Source: Microbacterium neungamense
GTDB taxonomy: Bacteria; Actinomycetota; Actinomycetes; Actinomycetales; Microbacteriaceae
Direction of reading: 5' to 3'
Assembly: GCF_024971095.1 (NCBI RefSeq)
Contig: NZ_CP069717.1
Span: forward strand, 682,001 to 746,000
Length of the DNA stretch: 64,000 nucleotides
In this document: positions 26,531 to 35,102 of the stretch, one piece after another
Position numbering within the stretch: the stretch's first letter is position 1
Layout of the letters: each line of letters starts with the position of its first letter
Notes under the pieces: model-generated
Told to the model about the DNA's origin: nothing
The model's database searches: none
The model's input: only the letters and a program-made list of their open reading frames with translations
Position numbers and translations under genes: made by a program

Positions 26531-27277
26531 ATGAGCAGTGAGCGAGCGACCTCGTTCGGCGCCGCGGCGTCGAGCTACGAAACCGGACGGCCGGAGTACC
26601 CCGCCGACGCCGTCGCCTGGATGCTGGCGGAGCTCCCGGCAGGATCACGGCGCATCGCCGACGTCGGCGCGGGCACCGGCAAGCTCACGCGCGCCCTGCG
26701 GGCGGTGCTCGACGACGCCGAGGTGGTCGCGATCGATCCGGATGCCGCGATGCTCGCCGTCCTCCAGGATGTGGCGCCGGGGATCCCCACCTTCCTCGGC
26801 ACGGCGGAGTCGCTGCCGCTGCCGGACGCGTCCGTGGACGCCGTCGTGCTCGGCCAGGCCTGGCACTGGGTGGAGCCGGAGGCCGCATCGCGCGAGATCG
26901 GCCGGGTGGTGCGGCCCGGCGGCACCCTCGGACTGATCTGGAACGTGCGCGATGAGCGCGTCGACTGGGTGCGGCGGCTCACCGGCATCATGCACGGCAG
27001 CCCGGCCGAGGAGATGATCGCCGGCGACGGGCCCACCGTGGCCGCCCCGTTCGCGGCGCCCGAGTCCCGGACGTGGGAGTGGCGGCGGCCGATCACCCGG
27101 CCGCGGCTGCACGACATGGCCGGCTCGCGCAGTTATGTCATCACCGCATCGGATGCCGAGAAGCAGCGCATCCGCCGTGACATGGACGCCCTGTTCGACG
27201 ACCTCGGACTCCGCGACGGGCAGACGATCGAGCTGCCCTACCTGACGAAGGCGTTCCGCGCGCGGCGCGCCGGCTGA
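26531..27277 (+). CDS. Class I SAM-dependent methyltransferase
   Basis: A 248-residue methyltransferase of the UbiE/Methyltransf_11 type. The SAM-binding motif I is ADVGAGTGKLTRAL near residue 41, with the motif II acidic residue in VVAIDPDAAML near residue 67 and motif IV in VLGQAWHWVEPEAA near residue 110. The N-terminus (RATSFGAAASSYETGRPEYP) is typical of a broad family whose substrates cannot be told from sequence. It is monocistronic. Confidence 0.85.
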   Translation: MSSERATSFGAAASSYETGRPEYPADAVAWMLAELPAGSRRIADVGAGTGKLTRALRAVLDDAEVVAIDPDAAMLAVLQDVAPGIPTFLGTAESLPLPDASVDAVVLGQAWHWVEPEAASREIGRVVRPGGTLGLIWNVRDERVDWVRRLTGIMHGSPAEEMIAGDGPTVAAPFAAPESRTWEWRRPITRPRLHDMAGSRSYVITASDAEKQRIRRDMDALFDDLGLRDGQTIELPYLTKAFRARRAG

Positions 27278-27387
27278 CCGCGAACGCCCGCATCCCCCTC
27301 GCGTCACGCGTCGCCCATCGTCGTCGAGTCGCCAGGACAGGAAGCGGATGCGGGCATCCGTCGGGTCGGCGCGCAGCATCCCGCCGG

Positions 27388-27393
27388 TAGACT
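27388..27393 (+). promoter_or_regulatory. Leaderless -10 box of ychF (TAGACT)
   Basis: TAGACT is followed by eight bases and the GTG at 27402. Confidence 0.5.
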
Positions 27394-27401
27394 CGACGCC
27401 C

Positions 27402-28475
27402 GTGGCTCTTACTATCGGGATCGTCGGCCTGCCCAACGTCGGCAAGTCCACCCTCTTCAACGCACTCACCAAGAACGACGTGCTCGCGGCGAACTATCCG
27501 TTCGCGACGATCGAGCCCAACGTGGGCGTGGTGAACCTGCCCGACCCGCGGCTGAACACGCTCGCCGAGATCTTCGGCAGCGAGCGCATCGTGCCCGCCA
27601 CCGTGTCGTTCGTCGACATCGCCGGCATCGTGCGCGGCGCCAGCGAGGGGGAGGGGCTCGGCAACCAGTTCCTCGCCAACATCCGTGAGGCGGATGCCAT
27701 CGCGCAGGTGGTCCGGGGTTTTGCCGACGACGACGTGGTGCACGTCGAGGGTGCGATCGACCCGAAGGGCGACCTGGAGACGATCAACGCCGAGCTCATG
27801 CTCGCCGACCTGCAGACCCTCGAGAAGGCGATCGTGCGCCTCGAGAAGGAGGTGCGCGGCAAGAAGACCGACCCGTCCGTGCTGGAGGCGGCCAAGGCCG
27901 CGCAGGACGCGCTCGAGCGCGGGCAGCTGCTGTCCACGAGCGGCATCGATCTGGTGCCGATCAAGGAGCTCGGCCTGCTCACCGCCAAGCCGTTCATCTT
28001 CGTGTTCAACGTGGACGAGCAGGTGTTGACGGATGCTGCCCGCAAGGCGGAGCTCGCCGCGCTCGTCGCGCCGGCGCAGGCGGTGTTCCTGGACGCGAAG
28101 ATCGAGTCGGAGCTGATCGACCTCGACCCGGAGGACGCCGCCGAGCTGCTCGCCTCGACCGGCCAGGAGGAGTCCGGCCTCGACCAGCTCGCCCGCGTCG
28201 GCTTCGACACCCTCGGGCTGCAGACCTACCTCACGGCGGGCCCGAAGGAGGCGCGGGCCTGGACGATCGGGAAGGGCTGGAAGGCACCGCAGGCGGCGGG
28301 CGTCATCCACACCGACTTCGAGAAGGGCTTCATCAAGGCGGAGGTGATCTCCTTCGACGACCTGGTCGCCGCCGGCTCCGTGGCCGAGGCCCGCGCGCGC
28401 GGCAAGGCGCGCCTGGAGGGCAAGGATTACGTGATGCAGGACGGCGACGTGGTGGAGTTCCGGTTCAACGTATAG
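27402..28475 (+). CDS. ychF: Redox-regulated ATPase YchF (Obg-like GTPase family)
   Basis: A 357-residue P-loop NTPase. G1 is GLPNVGKSTLFNALT near residue 8, G3 is DIAGIVRGASEGEGLGNQFL near residue 68, and the base-binding region FVFNVDEQVL replaces NKxD, which in YchF gives ATP preference. A coiled-coil insertion (about 120-180) and a C-terminal TGS domain (LQTYLTAGPKEARAW, to VVEFRFNV) complete the fold. YchF binds ribosomes and affects stress responses. Confidence 0.95.
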   Translation: MALTIGIVGLPNVGKSTLFNALTKNDVLAANYPFATIEPNVGVVNLPDPRLNTLAEIFGSERIVPATVSFVDIAGIVRGASEGEGLGNQFLANIREADAIAQVVRGFADDDVVHVEGAIDPKGDLETINAELMLADLQTLEKAIVRLEKEVRGKKTDPSVLEAAKAAQDALERGQLLSTSGIDLVPIKELGLLTAKPFIFVFNVDEQVLTDAARKAELAALVAPAQAVFLDAKIESELIDLDPEDAAELLASTGQEESGLDQLARVGFDTLGLQTYLTAGPKEARAWTIGKGWKAPQAAGVIHTDFEKGFIKAEVISFDDLVAAGSVAEARARGKARLEGKDYVMQDGDVVEFRFNV

Positions 28476-28714
28476 CGTTATTGACGCCATTCGGTACGTC
28501 CGAGGAGTTCTGGATGAACCTGCAGTCCAACTACGAGCTGCGTCTTGAGCGGCGGGCTCTGCGTGACACGGTGGCCGAGATCACGCCACTGAAGGTCGCG
28601 TGAGCGGGCCTGAACGCCGACTCGTCCGGAAGGTTCGTGCACGAAGAGCGAGGCGCGGCGGCCTCCGTGCATCGTCGGATGCCGGAGGCGCGGTCGAATC
28701 GAGAGGTGAGCCGC
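28476..28714. other. Intergenic stretch with decayed-looking sequence
   Basis: This 239-base stretch has no supported gene. It seems less GC-rich than its surroundings and contains a 29-codon open frame (28514-28603, beginning MNLQSNYELRLERR) with no Shine-Dalgarno of note. It may be the remains of a longer gene. I see no terminator or repeat in it. Confidence 0.4.
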
Positions 28715-29071
28715 ATGTCGTTCGTGCCCGATGAGGTCCTCGCGTTCATCGACGAGGTGTCGGCCCTTCCGGCTGAGTCGCTGCAGCAGGTCCGGCACGC
28801 CGTCGCGGTCGCGACCGCGTCGGGGGCGAGGAAGGCGTCCGATGCGCCGAAGCTCAGCGCTTCGGAGTTGGACGCGCTGATCAAGCGGATCAGTGATGCG
28901 TTCGCCGCGCGTGCCGACGAGCTCCGCGCCTTGACTCCACGTGGTGCGCTGAATGCGGCGATCGTGAACGCCACGGTCGCCTCGCAGGCGATCTGGAAGC
29001 GCGACCGGCTGACGGAGGCACAGTTCGAGTCCTTCGCCGGCATGTACCGCGACGTCGGCATCGCGGTCTGA
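28715..29071 (+). CDS. Unknown 118-residue helical protein
   Basis: A soluble, largely helical protein (LAFIDEVSALPAESLQQVRHAV, LDALIKRISDAFAARADELRAL). It has no cysteines, signal peptide or membrane segment. GAGAGG lies about eight bases before the ATG. It sits between the decayed stretch after ychF and a frameshifted DNA glycosylase gene, in sequence whose codon choice is somewhat looser than the core genes (for example GAT, GCG and GAG mixed). No family recognised; possibly acquired. Confidence 0.55.
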   Translation: MSFVPDEVLAFIDEVSALPAESLQQVRHAVAVATASGARKASDAPKLSASELDALIKRISDAFAARADELRALTPRGALNAAIVNATVASQAIWKRDRLTEAQFESFAGMYRDVGIAV

Positions 29072-29187
29072 CGAGGAGCAGCGGACGGGCCGCGGAGCGG
29101 CGCGGGGTCCGCAGCCCGGCGGTTCCTCCTCGACCTCGGTGCGGATGTCGGACGGTCGATGTCCCCGGCCGGTGGGAGGATGGGCGC

Positions 29188-30031
29188 ATGCCCGAGTCGC
29201 CGGAGGTGCAGGCGCTCGTCGAGTTCCTCGACGAGCAGGTCGACGGCCGTGTCATCGCGGGCGTGGACATCGCGGAGTTCCGTACCGTGAAGACGCGCGA
29301 TCGTCCGCCCGCCACGCTCATCGGCGCGAAGATCGACGGAGTGCGGCGCTTCGGCAAACACGTCGGGTTCGACACGACTGCCGGCTGGCTGATGATCGGG
29401 TTCGGCCGCAACGGCTGGATCCGATGGCTGCCCGGGGGAGACCCGGCCGATGATGAGACGCCCGTGCCCGAGGTCGCCCGGATCGTGCTGGACGGTGATC
29501 GAGACGGCTCATGGAGCGGTGATGCAGATCGTCGACACCGGAGACTTCCTCGCCGTCAGCGCGGCGGTCGTCGACGCCCCCACCCACCTGGCCGCCATCG
29601 CAGGTCTCGGGCCCGACCCGCTCGCACCGGAGTTCTCCCGGGAGGATCTCGAGCGCGCGCTCGGCACCCGGCGGAAGCAGATCAAGGCCCTGCTGCAGGA
29701 ACAGACCTCGCTGGCCGGAATCGGCAACGCCTACTCCGACGAGATCCTGCACCGCGCACGACTGCCGCACACCGTACACGCCGCGGCGCTCGACGCCGCG
29801 GCTCGCGAGCGCCTGTTCCACGCCGTGGTCGAAGTGCTGAGGGGCGCCGTCGCGGACCGCCGCGGGCTGCCGCCCGAGCGGCTCAAGCAGGCGAAGGTCG
29901 ATGCGATGGTCGTGCACGGACGCGGCGGCCAGGCGTGCCCGGTGTGCGGCACGATCATCGTCGATCACGCCTTCGCGGGGGCATCCGCACAATTCTGTCC
30001 GCACTGTCAGCCCGAGCCCGTCCCCGGCTGA
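29188..30031 (+). pseudogene. Fpg/Nei family DNA glycosylase, interrupted by a frameshift
   Basis: The reading frame begins MPESPEVQALVEFL, the usual Fpg/Nei start with catalytic Pro2 and Glu3, and runs in frame 1 to about 29495. From there the homologous sequence continues one base out of phase: QIVDTGDFLAVSA, the helix-two-turn-helix (KALLQEQTSLAGIGNAYSDEILHRARL) and the C-terminal zinc finger (CPVCG and FCPHC). The span is 844 bases, one more than a multiple of three. Restoring the frame would give about 280 residues, normal for the family. Either a true inactivating insertion or a sequencing error near 29490-29510 explains it. Confidence 0.82.
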
Positions 30032-30272
30032 CGAAGCCGGGACGGTGGCGGGGCGCTTGCTGCGCCTCGCAGGGCCCGGTCGCACCCGAACGCTGCGTTC
30101 GCTCGATGCGCTGCTCCTGGCCGCCTCGACGTCGGTGCCCTGGGGCGGCCGGGGTGACATCAGAGAGTGAGCCCCGCCCGGGTTCGACGTCCACCGCCGC
30201 CGTCACGCGTCCAGACCGGCAGGATACGCTGGAATCCGACCCCTGCCCGCCGAGACGAGGAGCCGCACGCCC

Positions 30273-30839
30273 ATGACCGACACCCAGATCTTCGAGCCCG
30301 ACGGACGCGCCATCCCCTTCGTAGACGAAGGCGACGGCCCCGTCAAGCTCGTGCTGATCCAGGAGCACGGTCTGGCCGCCGACGTCCTCAGCGTCGTCGG
30401 GCACTACCTCGCCGAGGAGGCAGGGTTCCACGTGCTGCGCATCGGTCACCGGGCCGACGCGGCGGGCGTCTCGTTCGAGGAGCGGGTGGCGGATGCCCTC
30501 GCGGTCATCGACCACGTCGGCCTCGAGGACACCTGGTTCGGCGGCCACGGGTTCGGCGGGACCGTGGCGCGCGCCCTCGTCGCCGCGCACCCCGACCGCG
30601 CGAACGGGCTGCTGCTGCTCGGCGTCGAGGGGGCCGACATCGAGCTGCCCCCGCACATCCCGGTCCTCATCATCCAGGGCACCGACGACACCACGACGCC
30701 GGCCGAGAACGCCGAGCGTCTCCGCTCGTCGGCCCCCGAGCGCGCCAGCATCAAGACCGTCGAGGGCGACCACCTGTTCCCGATGACGCACCCCATCGAC
30801 ACCGCGGGCATCATCGAGGAGTACCTCGACTGGGACTGA
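30273..30839 (+). CDS. Alpha/beta-hydrolase fold protein lacking the nucleophile serine
   Basis: A 188-residue compact alpha/beta-hydrolase. The oxyanion and core strands are recognisable, and the acid and base of the triad are in QGTDDTTTP (about residue 132) and EGDHLFPMTHP (about residue 169). The nucleophile elbow, normally GxSxG, reads GGHGFGG near residue 92, with glycine where serine should be. Classical esterase or lipase chemistry is therefore unlikely; a lyase, cofactor-free or non-catalytic role is possible. GAGGAG precedes the ATG. Confidence 0.75.
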   Translation: MTDTQIFEPDGRAIPFVDEGDGPVKLVLIQEHGLAADVLSVVGHYLAEEAGFHVLRIGHRADAAGVSFEERVADALAVIDHVGLEDTWFGGHGFGGTVARALVAAHPDRANGLLLLGVEGADIELPPHIPVLIIQGTDDTTTPAENAERLRSSAPERASIKTVEGDHLFPMTHPIDTAGIIEEYLDWD

Positions 30840-30915
30840 TCGGTCCCGCGCGCGAGCATCGCCGCGGAACCCTCGACCGGCGTACGCTGTGGCTGTCGCC
30901 GACGAAGGGAGCACC

Positions 30916-31086
30916 GTGTCCGATCACCTCGAGCATCCCGTGCACGATCACGTCCCCACGCCGGACGAGCCCACGATCCCCGAGCTCGAAGAGGACGAGA
31001 CCGTCGCCCCGCGCCCGGAGGAGGAGATCGCCGACGTGCTCCGCGCCGAGCCCGACGTCGCCGATCACAGCGGTCATTCCGGCTGA
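30916..31086 (+). CDS. Small acidic histidine-rich protein
   Basis: A 56-residue protein with many Glu/Asp and six His residues (SDHLEHPVHDHVP at the start, DHSGHSG at the end) and no hydrophobic segment. GGGAG six bases upstream supports the GTG at 30916; TACGCT at about 30882-30887 is a plausible -10. The His and acidic clusters could bind metal, but this is only a suggestion. No family recognised. Confidence 0.5.
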   Translation: MSDHLEHPVHDHVPTPDEPTIPELEEDETVAPRPEEEIADVLRAEPDVADHSGHSG

Positions 31087-31169
31087 GCCCCGGTCATCTC
31101 GTCGTCATCCTGCGGAGCAGGACCGCGCCGGATCGGTACAGTCGGCACCAGGGATGAGATGAGGGTGCC

Positions 31170-32777
31170 GTGGACGTGATTGCGCTGACGCTGATCGTCG
31201 CCGCCGCGTTCGGCACGCTCGCGCACCTCCTGCGGGTGCCGGCGCTGGTCGGGTTCCTCGCCGCCGGCTTCGTGCTCGGCGCGATGCACATCGAGCCGTT
31301 CACCGGTCTCGAGCGGATCGCCCAGATCGGCGTGACGCTGCTGCTGTTCACGATCGGGCTGAAGTTCGACATCCGGGCGCTGCTGCGCCCCGAGGCCTAC
31401 GGCACCACGGCCATCCACATGATCCTCAGCGTGCTGGTCGGCGCCGGCACCGTCGGGCTCGCCACGGTCATCGGCCTCACCTCGGTGGACGGCTGGCGTA
31501 CGCTCGCGCTGGTCGGCTTCGCCCTGTCCTTCTCGTCGACCGTGCTCTGCGTGAAGGTGCTCGAGGACCGCTCCGACGACGGATCCCTGTACGGGCAGAC
31601 GGCGATCGCCATCCTCGTGCTGCAGGACGTTGCCGCGGTGGCCTTCATCACCGTGAACGCCGACGAGCCGCCGAGCCCGTGGGCGTTCGCGCTGGTTCTG
31701 GTGCTGCCCCTCGCGTGGGCGCTGCGGAAGGTGCTCGGCCTGATCGGCCACGGCGAGCTGCTGGTGCTCTTCGGCGTCGTGATGGCGCTCGGGCCCGGCT
31801 ACCTGGCTTTCGAGTCGGTGGGCATCAAGGGCGACCTCGGTGCGCTGGTGATGGGGCTGCTGTTCGCGACCCACCCCCGCGCGATCGAGATGTCCAAGGC
31901 GCTGTTCAGCGTGAAGGAGCTGTTCCTGATCGGTTTCTTCCTGCTGATCGGCATGGGAGCGGCCCCGACCTGGGCGGATTTCGGCCTCGCCCTTCTGCTG
32001 TGCGTGATCCTGCTGCCGCTGACCTTCATCGGCTTCGTCTGGCTGTGCCGGCTGTTCGGGCTGCGCAACCGCACCGCGATCAGGACCGGCCTCGCGCTGA
32101 GCAACTTCTCCGAGTTCGGGATCATCGTGGCCGCGTTCTGCGTGGCCGCCGGGCTGCTCACCGAGCGCTGGCTCACCGTGATCGCGATCGCCGTCGCGCT
32201 GAGCATGGTCGCCTCGTCCATCGCCAACGCGCACGGCCTCCGTCTGATCACCGCTCTGACCTGGCTGCCGGCCCAGGAGATCTCCAAGCTCCGGCCCGCC
32301 GATCGCCCGATCGACACCAGCGACGCCGACGTCGTCGTGCTCGGCATGGGGCGCGTGGGCCGTGCCGCGTACGAGCGCCTCGTGGACGAGGGCGGCCTGC
32401 GTGTGCTCGGCGTCGACAACGACCACGCCGTGATCACACGGCTCGAGGCCGATGGCCTGAACGTGGTGGAGGGGGACGCCACGGACGTGGAGTTCTGGAG
32501 CCGCCTGGCGTCCGGCGGCTTCGTGAAGACCGTCGTGCTGGCGATGCCGTTCCACGGCTCGAACACGTTCGCGCTGGAACGGCTGCACGAGGCGGGTTTC
32601 GACGGGCGCGTGGTGGCGGTGGCGCAGCATCCCGATCAGGTCGAGCACCTGGCCGCGAGCGGCGTCGACGGCGTCCTCAACATCTACGCCGGCGCCGGCC
32701 ACACGCTCGCCGGCCTCGCGATGGCCGAGGACGAGGACCGCCCCGAAGCCGGGGACCCCGGCCGTCCGGCCGGCTGA
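31170..32777 (+). CDS. CPA2 family cation:proton antiporter with TrkA-N domain
   Basis: A 535-residue protein. About twelve transmembrane helices fill residues 1-370 and contain the CPA2 features (LLFTIGLKFDIRAL, ILVLQDVAAV, GALVMGLLFATHP, SNFSEFGIIVAAFC). A cytoplasmic NAD-binding RCK/TrkA-N domain follows (VVVLGMGRVGRAAYERL near residue 390, then GDATDVEFW). It resembles KefB/C and YbaL; K+ efflux or Na+/H+ exchange is likely and the RCK domain suggests nucleotide control. The start is GTG at 31170. Confidence 0.9.
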   Translation: MDVIALTLIVAAAFGTLAHLLRVPALVGFLAAGFVLGAMHIEPFTGLERIAQIGVTLLLFTIGLKFDIRALLRPEAYGTTAIHMILSVLVGAGTVGLATVIGLTSVDGWRTLALVGFALSFSSTVLCVKVLEDRSDDGSLYGQTAIAILVLQDVAAVAFITVNADEPPSPWAFALVLVLPLAWALRKVLGLIGHGELLVLFGVVMALGPGYLAFESVGIKGDLGALVMGLLFATHPRAIEMSKALFSVKELFLIGFFLLIGMGAAPTWADFGLALLLCVILLPLTFIGFVWLCRLFGLRNRTAIRTGLALSNFSEFGIIVAAFCVAAGLLTERWLTVIAIAVALSMVASSIANAHGLRLITALTWLPAQEISKLRPADRPIDTSDADVVVLGMGRVGRAAYERLVDEGGLRVLGVDNDHAVITRLEADGLNVVEGDATDVEFWSRLASGGFVKTVVLAMPFHGSNTFALERLHEAGFDGRVVAVAQHPDQVEHLAASGVDGVLNIYAGAGHTLAGLAMAEDEDRPEAGDPGRPAG

Positions 32778-32802
32778 TCCCCGGCGTCGGGGCGGTGGTG
32801 TG

Positions 32803-33240
32803 CTACTTCAGCTGCCCGCGCACCTCGCCGCCCGGGTAGGTCTGCGTGTGCACGTTGACGTACCAGTCGCCCGGGTCCTCCTGGATGCCGGCGAGGATCG
32901 ACGGGTCGGTGACGGTCGTGCATCCGTCGACCGCGAAGGACGTCTCGTTCGGGACGTCGAGGTGGATGCGGATCGGCCCGGCCTCTCCGCGCGGGGCGCT
33001 GTGCACGTGCGCGGCGCCGGCCGGGACGGTCAGGCCGGTCACCTCGATGGTGTAGCAGAACTGGTCGCCGTCGATCGTGTAGCTGAACATGCCGTGGGCG
33101 CCGCCCTTGGCATCCGTCGTCTCCTGTCCGTTGTTCAGCGGGATGGCGGGCGCGGCGGTCGCGGCGGACGCGCCTCCGACGGCGAGCAGCGCGAGCGCGG
33201 CGGCGAGGGCCGCCCGGTGACATGGCGCATGATCGGACAC
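32803..33240 (-). CDS. Secreted CHRD domain protein
   Basis: A 145-residue protein with a Sec-type signal peptide (hydrophobic stretch about residues 10-27, ASA-like cleavage site) and one CHRD domain (PLNNGQETTDAKGGAHGMFSYT, TVPAGAAHVHSAPRGEAGPI, WYVNVHTQTYPGGEVRGQL). CHRD domains occur in chordin and in many bacterial secreted proteins of unclear role. Two cysteines could form a disulfide. Its GTG start at 33240 is only 15 bases from the ATG of the divergent lipoprotein gene. Confidence 0.85.
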   Translation of the reverse strand: MSDHAPCHRAALAAALALLAVGGASAATAAPAIPLNNGQETTDAKGGAHGMFSYTIDGDQFCYTIEVTGLTVPAGAAHVHSAPRGEAGPIRIHLDVPNETSFAVDGCTTVTDPSILAGIQEDPGDWYVNVHTQTYPGGEVRGQLK

Positions 33241-33255
33241 GACAGGAGGTTCGAC

Positions 33256-33780
33256 ATGCGATCGAAGACGACCGGCGTCCTTCTCGGCGCCGCCCTCGTG
33301 CTCACCCTCGGCGTTGCCGGGTGCTCGTCCCCGTCACCGGGCGGGGGAGAGGAGCCGGCCGATCCCGGCTACGGCGTCTCTCCTTCGGAGGAGCCGTCGG
33401 AGACGCCCTCCGCAGAGGCGTCCGGCGAGGTCGCGCTGATGACCGCGGACTCGTCACTGGGCGAGATCGTCGTGGACGGCGAGGGCATGACCGTGTACAT
33501 GTTCGACAACGACACGCAGGGCACCGACAGCAGCGCGTGCACCGTCCAGTGCCTGGAGAACTGGCCGATCGTGACGGTCGACAGCGAGACGCCCGAGGTG
33601 GACGGCGTGACCGGCGAGGTCGGCACCATCATGAGCCCCGAGGGCGAGATGCAGCTGACCCTGAACGGCTGGCCGCTCTACTACTTCGCCGGCGACGCGG
33701 CCCCCGGGGACGTCAAGGGGCAGGGCGTCAACGACGTCTGGTGGGTGCTGTCGCCCTCCGGTGAGCGCATGGCCGAGTGA
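33256..33780 (+). CDS. COG4315-type lipoprotein with Yx(F/W/Y)xxD repeats
   Basis: A 174-residue lipoprotein. The signal peptide ends in a lipobox (GVAGCSS, Cys near residue 22) and is followed by an acidic Pro/Ser/Glu linker. The mature domain has the repeat pattern GMTVYMFDND, CTVQCLENWP, NGWPLYYFAGD and VNDVWWVLSP, typical of secreted-repeat proteins of unknown function. Two cysteines (in ACTVQC) may pair. CAGGAGGT lies five bases before the ATG. It shares a minimal divergent region with the CHRD gene. Confidence 0.87.
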   Translation: MRSKTTGVLLGAALVLTLGVAGCSSPSPGGGEEPADPGYGVSPSEEPSETPSAEASGEVALMTADSSLGEIVVDGEGMTVYMFDNDTQGTDSSACTVQCLENWPIVTVDSETPEVDGVTGEVGTIMSPEGEMQLTLNGWPLYYFAGDAAPGDVKGQGVNDVWWVLSPSGERMAE

Positions 33781-33801
33781 GCTGGGCGCCGGGGCCGGGC
33801 G

Positions 33802-34284
33802 TCAGCTGCGCAGCCTCTTGCGCAGGAACACCTGCTCGGTCCCGTCGCCCTGCGGCACGCGCTCCGTCTCGCGGTACCCGCACCGCCGGTACAGCCGCAG
33901 ATTCGCCTCGCTGAGGCTGCCCGTGAACAGCTCCGCCTCCGCGGCGTGGCTCTCGCGTTCGGCGACCTCCAGCAGCATCCGCCCGATGCCCTCGCCCTGC
34001 ATGTCGGGGGCGATCGCGATGCGCCCGATGAGGAGGAGGTCGCCGTCGACCCGCGCGCGGATCGCTCCGACCAGTCGCCCGCCGACACGGGCGGTCCAGC
34101 CGATGCACTCGCGCAGCTCGGCCTCCACCTGCTCCAGCGTCTGCGTCAACGGCGGCATGTCGACGCCGCCGTAGATCTGCGCCTCGGAGACGAACGCCGC
34201 GCGCTGCAGGGTGAGCACCTCTCCGGCGTCCTCCGGCCGGATCGGCGCCAGTTCGACATCCGGCGCGTCCTCGTCCTCGTGCAT
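33802..34284 (-). CDS. GNAT family N-acetyltransferase
   Basis: A 160-residue acetyltransferase. The acetyl-CoA binding motif A is visible as IGRIAIAPDMQGEGIGRMLLEVAER near residues 86-110, and motif B ends in NLRLYRRCGYRETER. The substrate is not predictable. It converges on the lipoprotein gene with about 20 bases between stops. Confidence 0.88.
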   Translation of the reverse strand: MHEDEDAPDVELAPIRPEDAGEVLTLQRAAFVSEAQIYGGVDMPPLTQTLEQVEAELRECIGWTARVGGRLVGAIRARVDGDLLLIGRIAIAPDMQGEGIGRMLLEVAERESHAAEAELFTGSLSEANLRLYRRCGYRETERVPQGDGTEQVFLRKRLRS

Positions 34285-34428
34285 CCGTCGCTCCCTCCTG
34301 CGATCGCCGACGCCCGTACCGTGCCCGAGCGCGAGACCGAAATCAAGCCCCTGGGCTCCGGCCCGAGACGGATGCTACCGTCGCGGCGCGTCCGGAACCG
34401 GGCGATCGAGAACATGAGGTGAACATCC

Positions 34429-34974
34429 ATGGCTGAGAAGCGCACCACCAAGACGACTACGAAGAACGACGCCTCGGGCGCGAAGACGACGCGACGGCAG
34501 AACGCGGAGAAGGGCTTCACGGCCTCCGCGAAGCTGGCCGGCGACCTGCAGGCGGCGCTCGTCGACCTGCTGGAGCTGTCGCTGCAGGGCAAGCAGGCGC
34601 ACTGGAACGTGGTGGGGCGCAACTTCCGCGACATGCACCGCCAGCTCGACGAGATCATCGCGGCCGCGCGCGGCTTCAGCGACACGGTCGCGGAACGGAT
34701 GCGGGCGCTGCACGCCGTCCCGGACGGCCGCAGCGACACGATCGCCCAGTCGACCACGCTGCCGCCGTTCCCGGCCGGCGAGGTGTCCACGGAGGAGACG
34801 GTGGATCTCGTGACCGAGCGACTGGAGGCGACGGTGGCCACCGTGCGCCGGGTGCACGATGAGGTGGACGAGGAGGATCCGACCTCGGCCGACATCCTGC
34901 ACGCGATCATCGAGAAGCTGGAGCAGTTCGCCTGGATGGTGAGCGCGGAGAACCGCACTCCCGCCGGCCGCTGA
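34429..34974 (+). CDS. dps: Dps family ferritin-like DNA-binding protein
   Basis: A 181-residue Dps protein. The intersubunit ferroxidase residues are in KQAHWNVVGRNFRDMHRQLDEI (about residues 56-77). The N-terminal 30 residues are rich in Lys, Thr and Arg, a DNA-binding tail like that of mycobacterial and E. coli Dps. The protein should form a dodecamer that stores iron and protects DNA during stress. GAGGTGA is about nine bases before the ATG. A strong terminator follows. Confidence 0.93.
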   Translation: MAEKRTTKTTTKNDASGAKTTRRQNAEKGFTASAKLAGDLQAALVDLLELSLQGKQAHWNVVGRNFRDMHRQLDEIIAAARGFSDTVAERMRALHAVPDGRSDTIAQSTTLPPFPAGEVSTEETVDLVTERLEATVATVRRVHDEVDEEDPTSADILHAIIEKLEQFAWMVSAENRTPAGR

Positions 34975-35046
34975 CCTGGCCGGGACGCGGCACGACCGAA
35001 CGCCGCCGCAGGACGACCCGGTAGGTGATGAGTCCCGGGTACGCGA

Positions 35047-35084
35047 AGAGCCGCCGCAACCCGCTCAGGGGGTGCGGCGGCTCT
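35047..35084 (+). terminator. Terminator after dps
   Basis: A perfect 12-bp stem (35047-35058, AGAGCCGCCGCA, with 35073-35084) lies between dps and the convergent HesB-like gene and can serve both. Confidence 0.7.
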
Positions 35085-35102
35085 CGGCGTGCCGGTGGGG
35101 GA

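Noticed and set aside
28514-28603. A 29-codon open frame after ychF
   Set aside because: No ribosome binding site, no leaderless box and no recognisable sequence; treated as decayed intergenic DNA.
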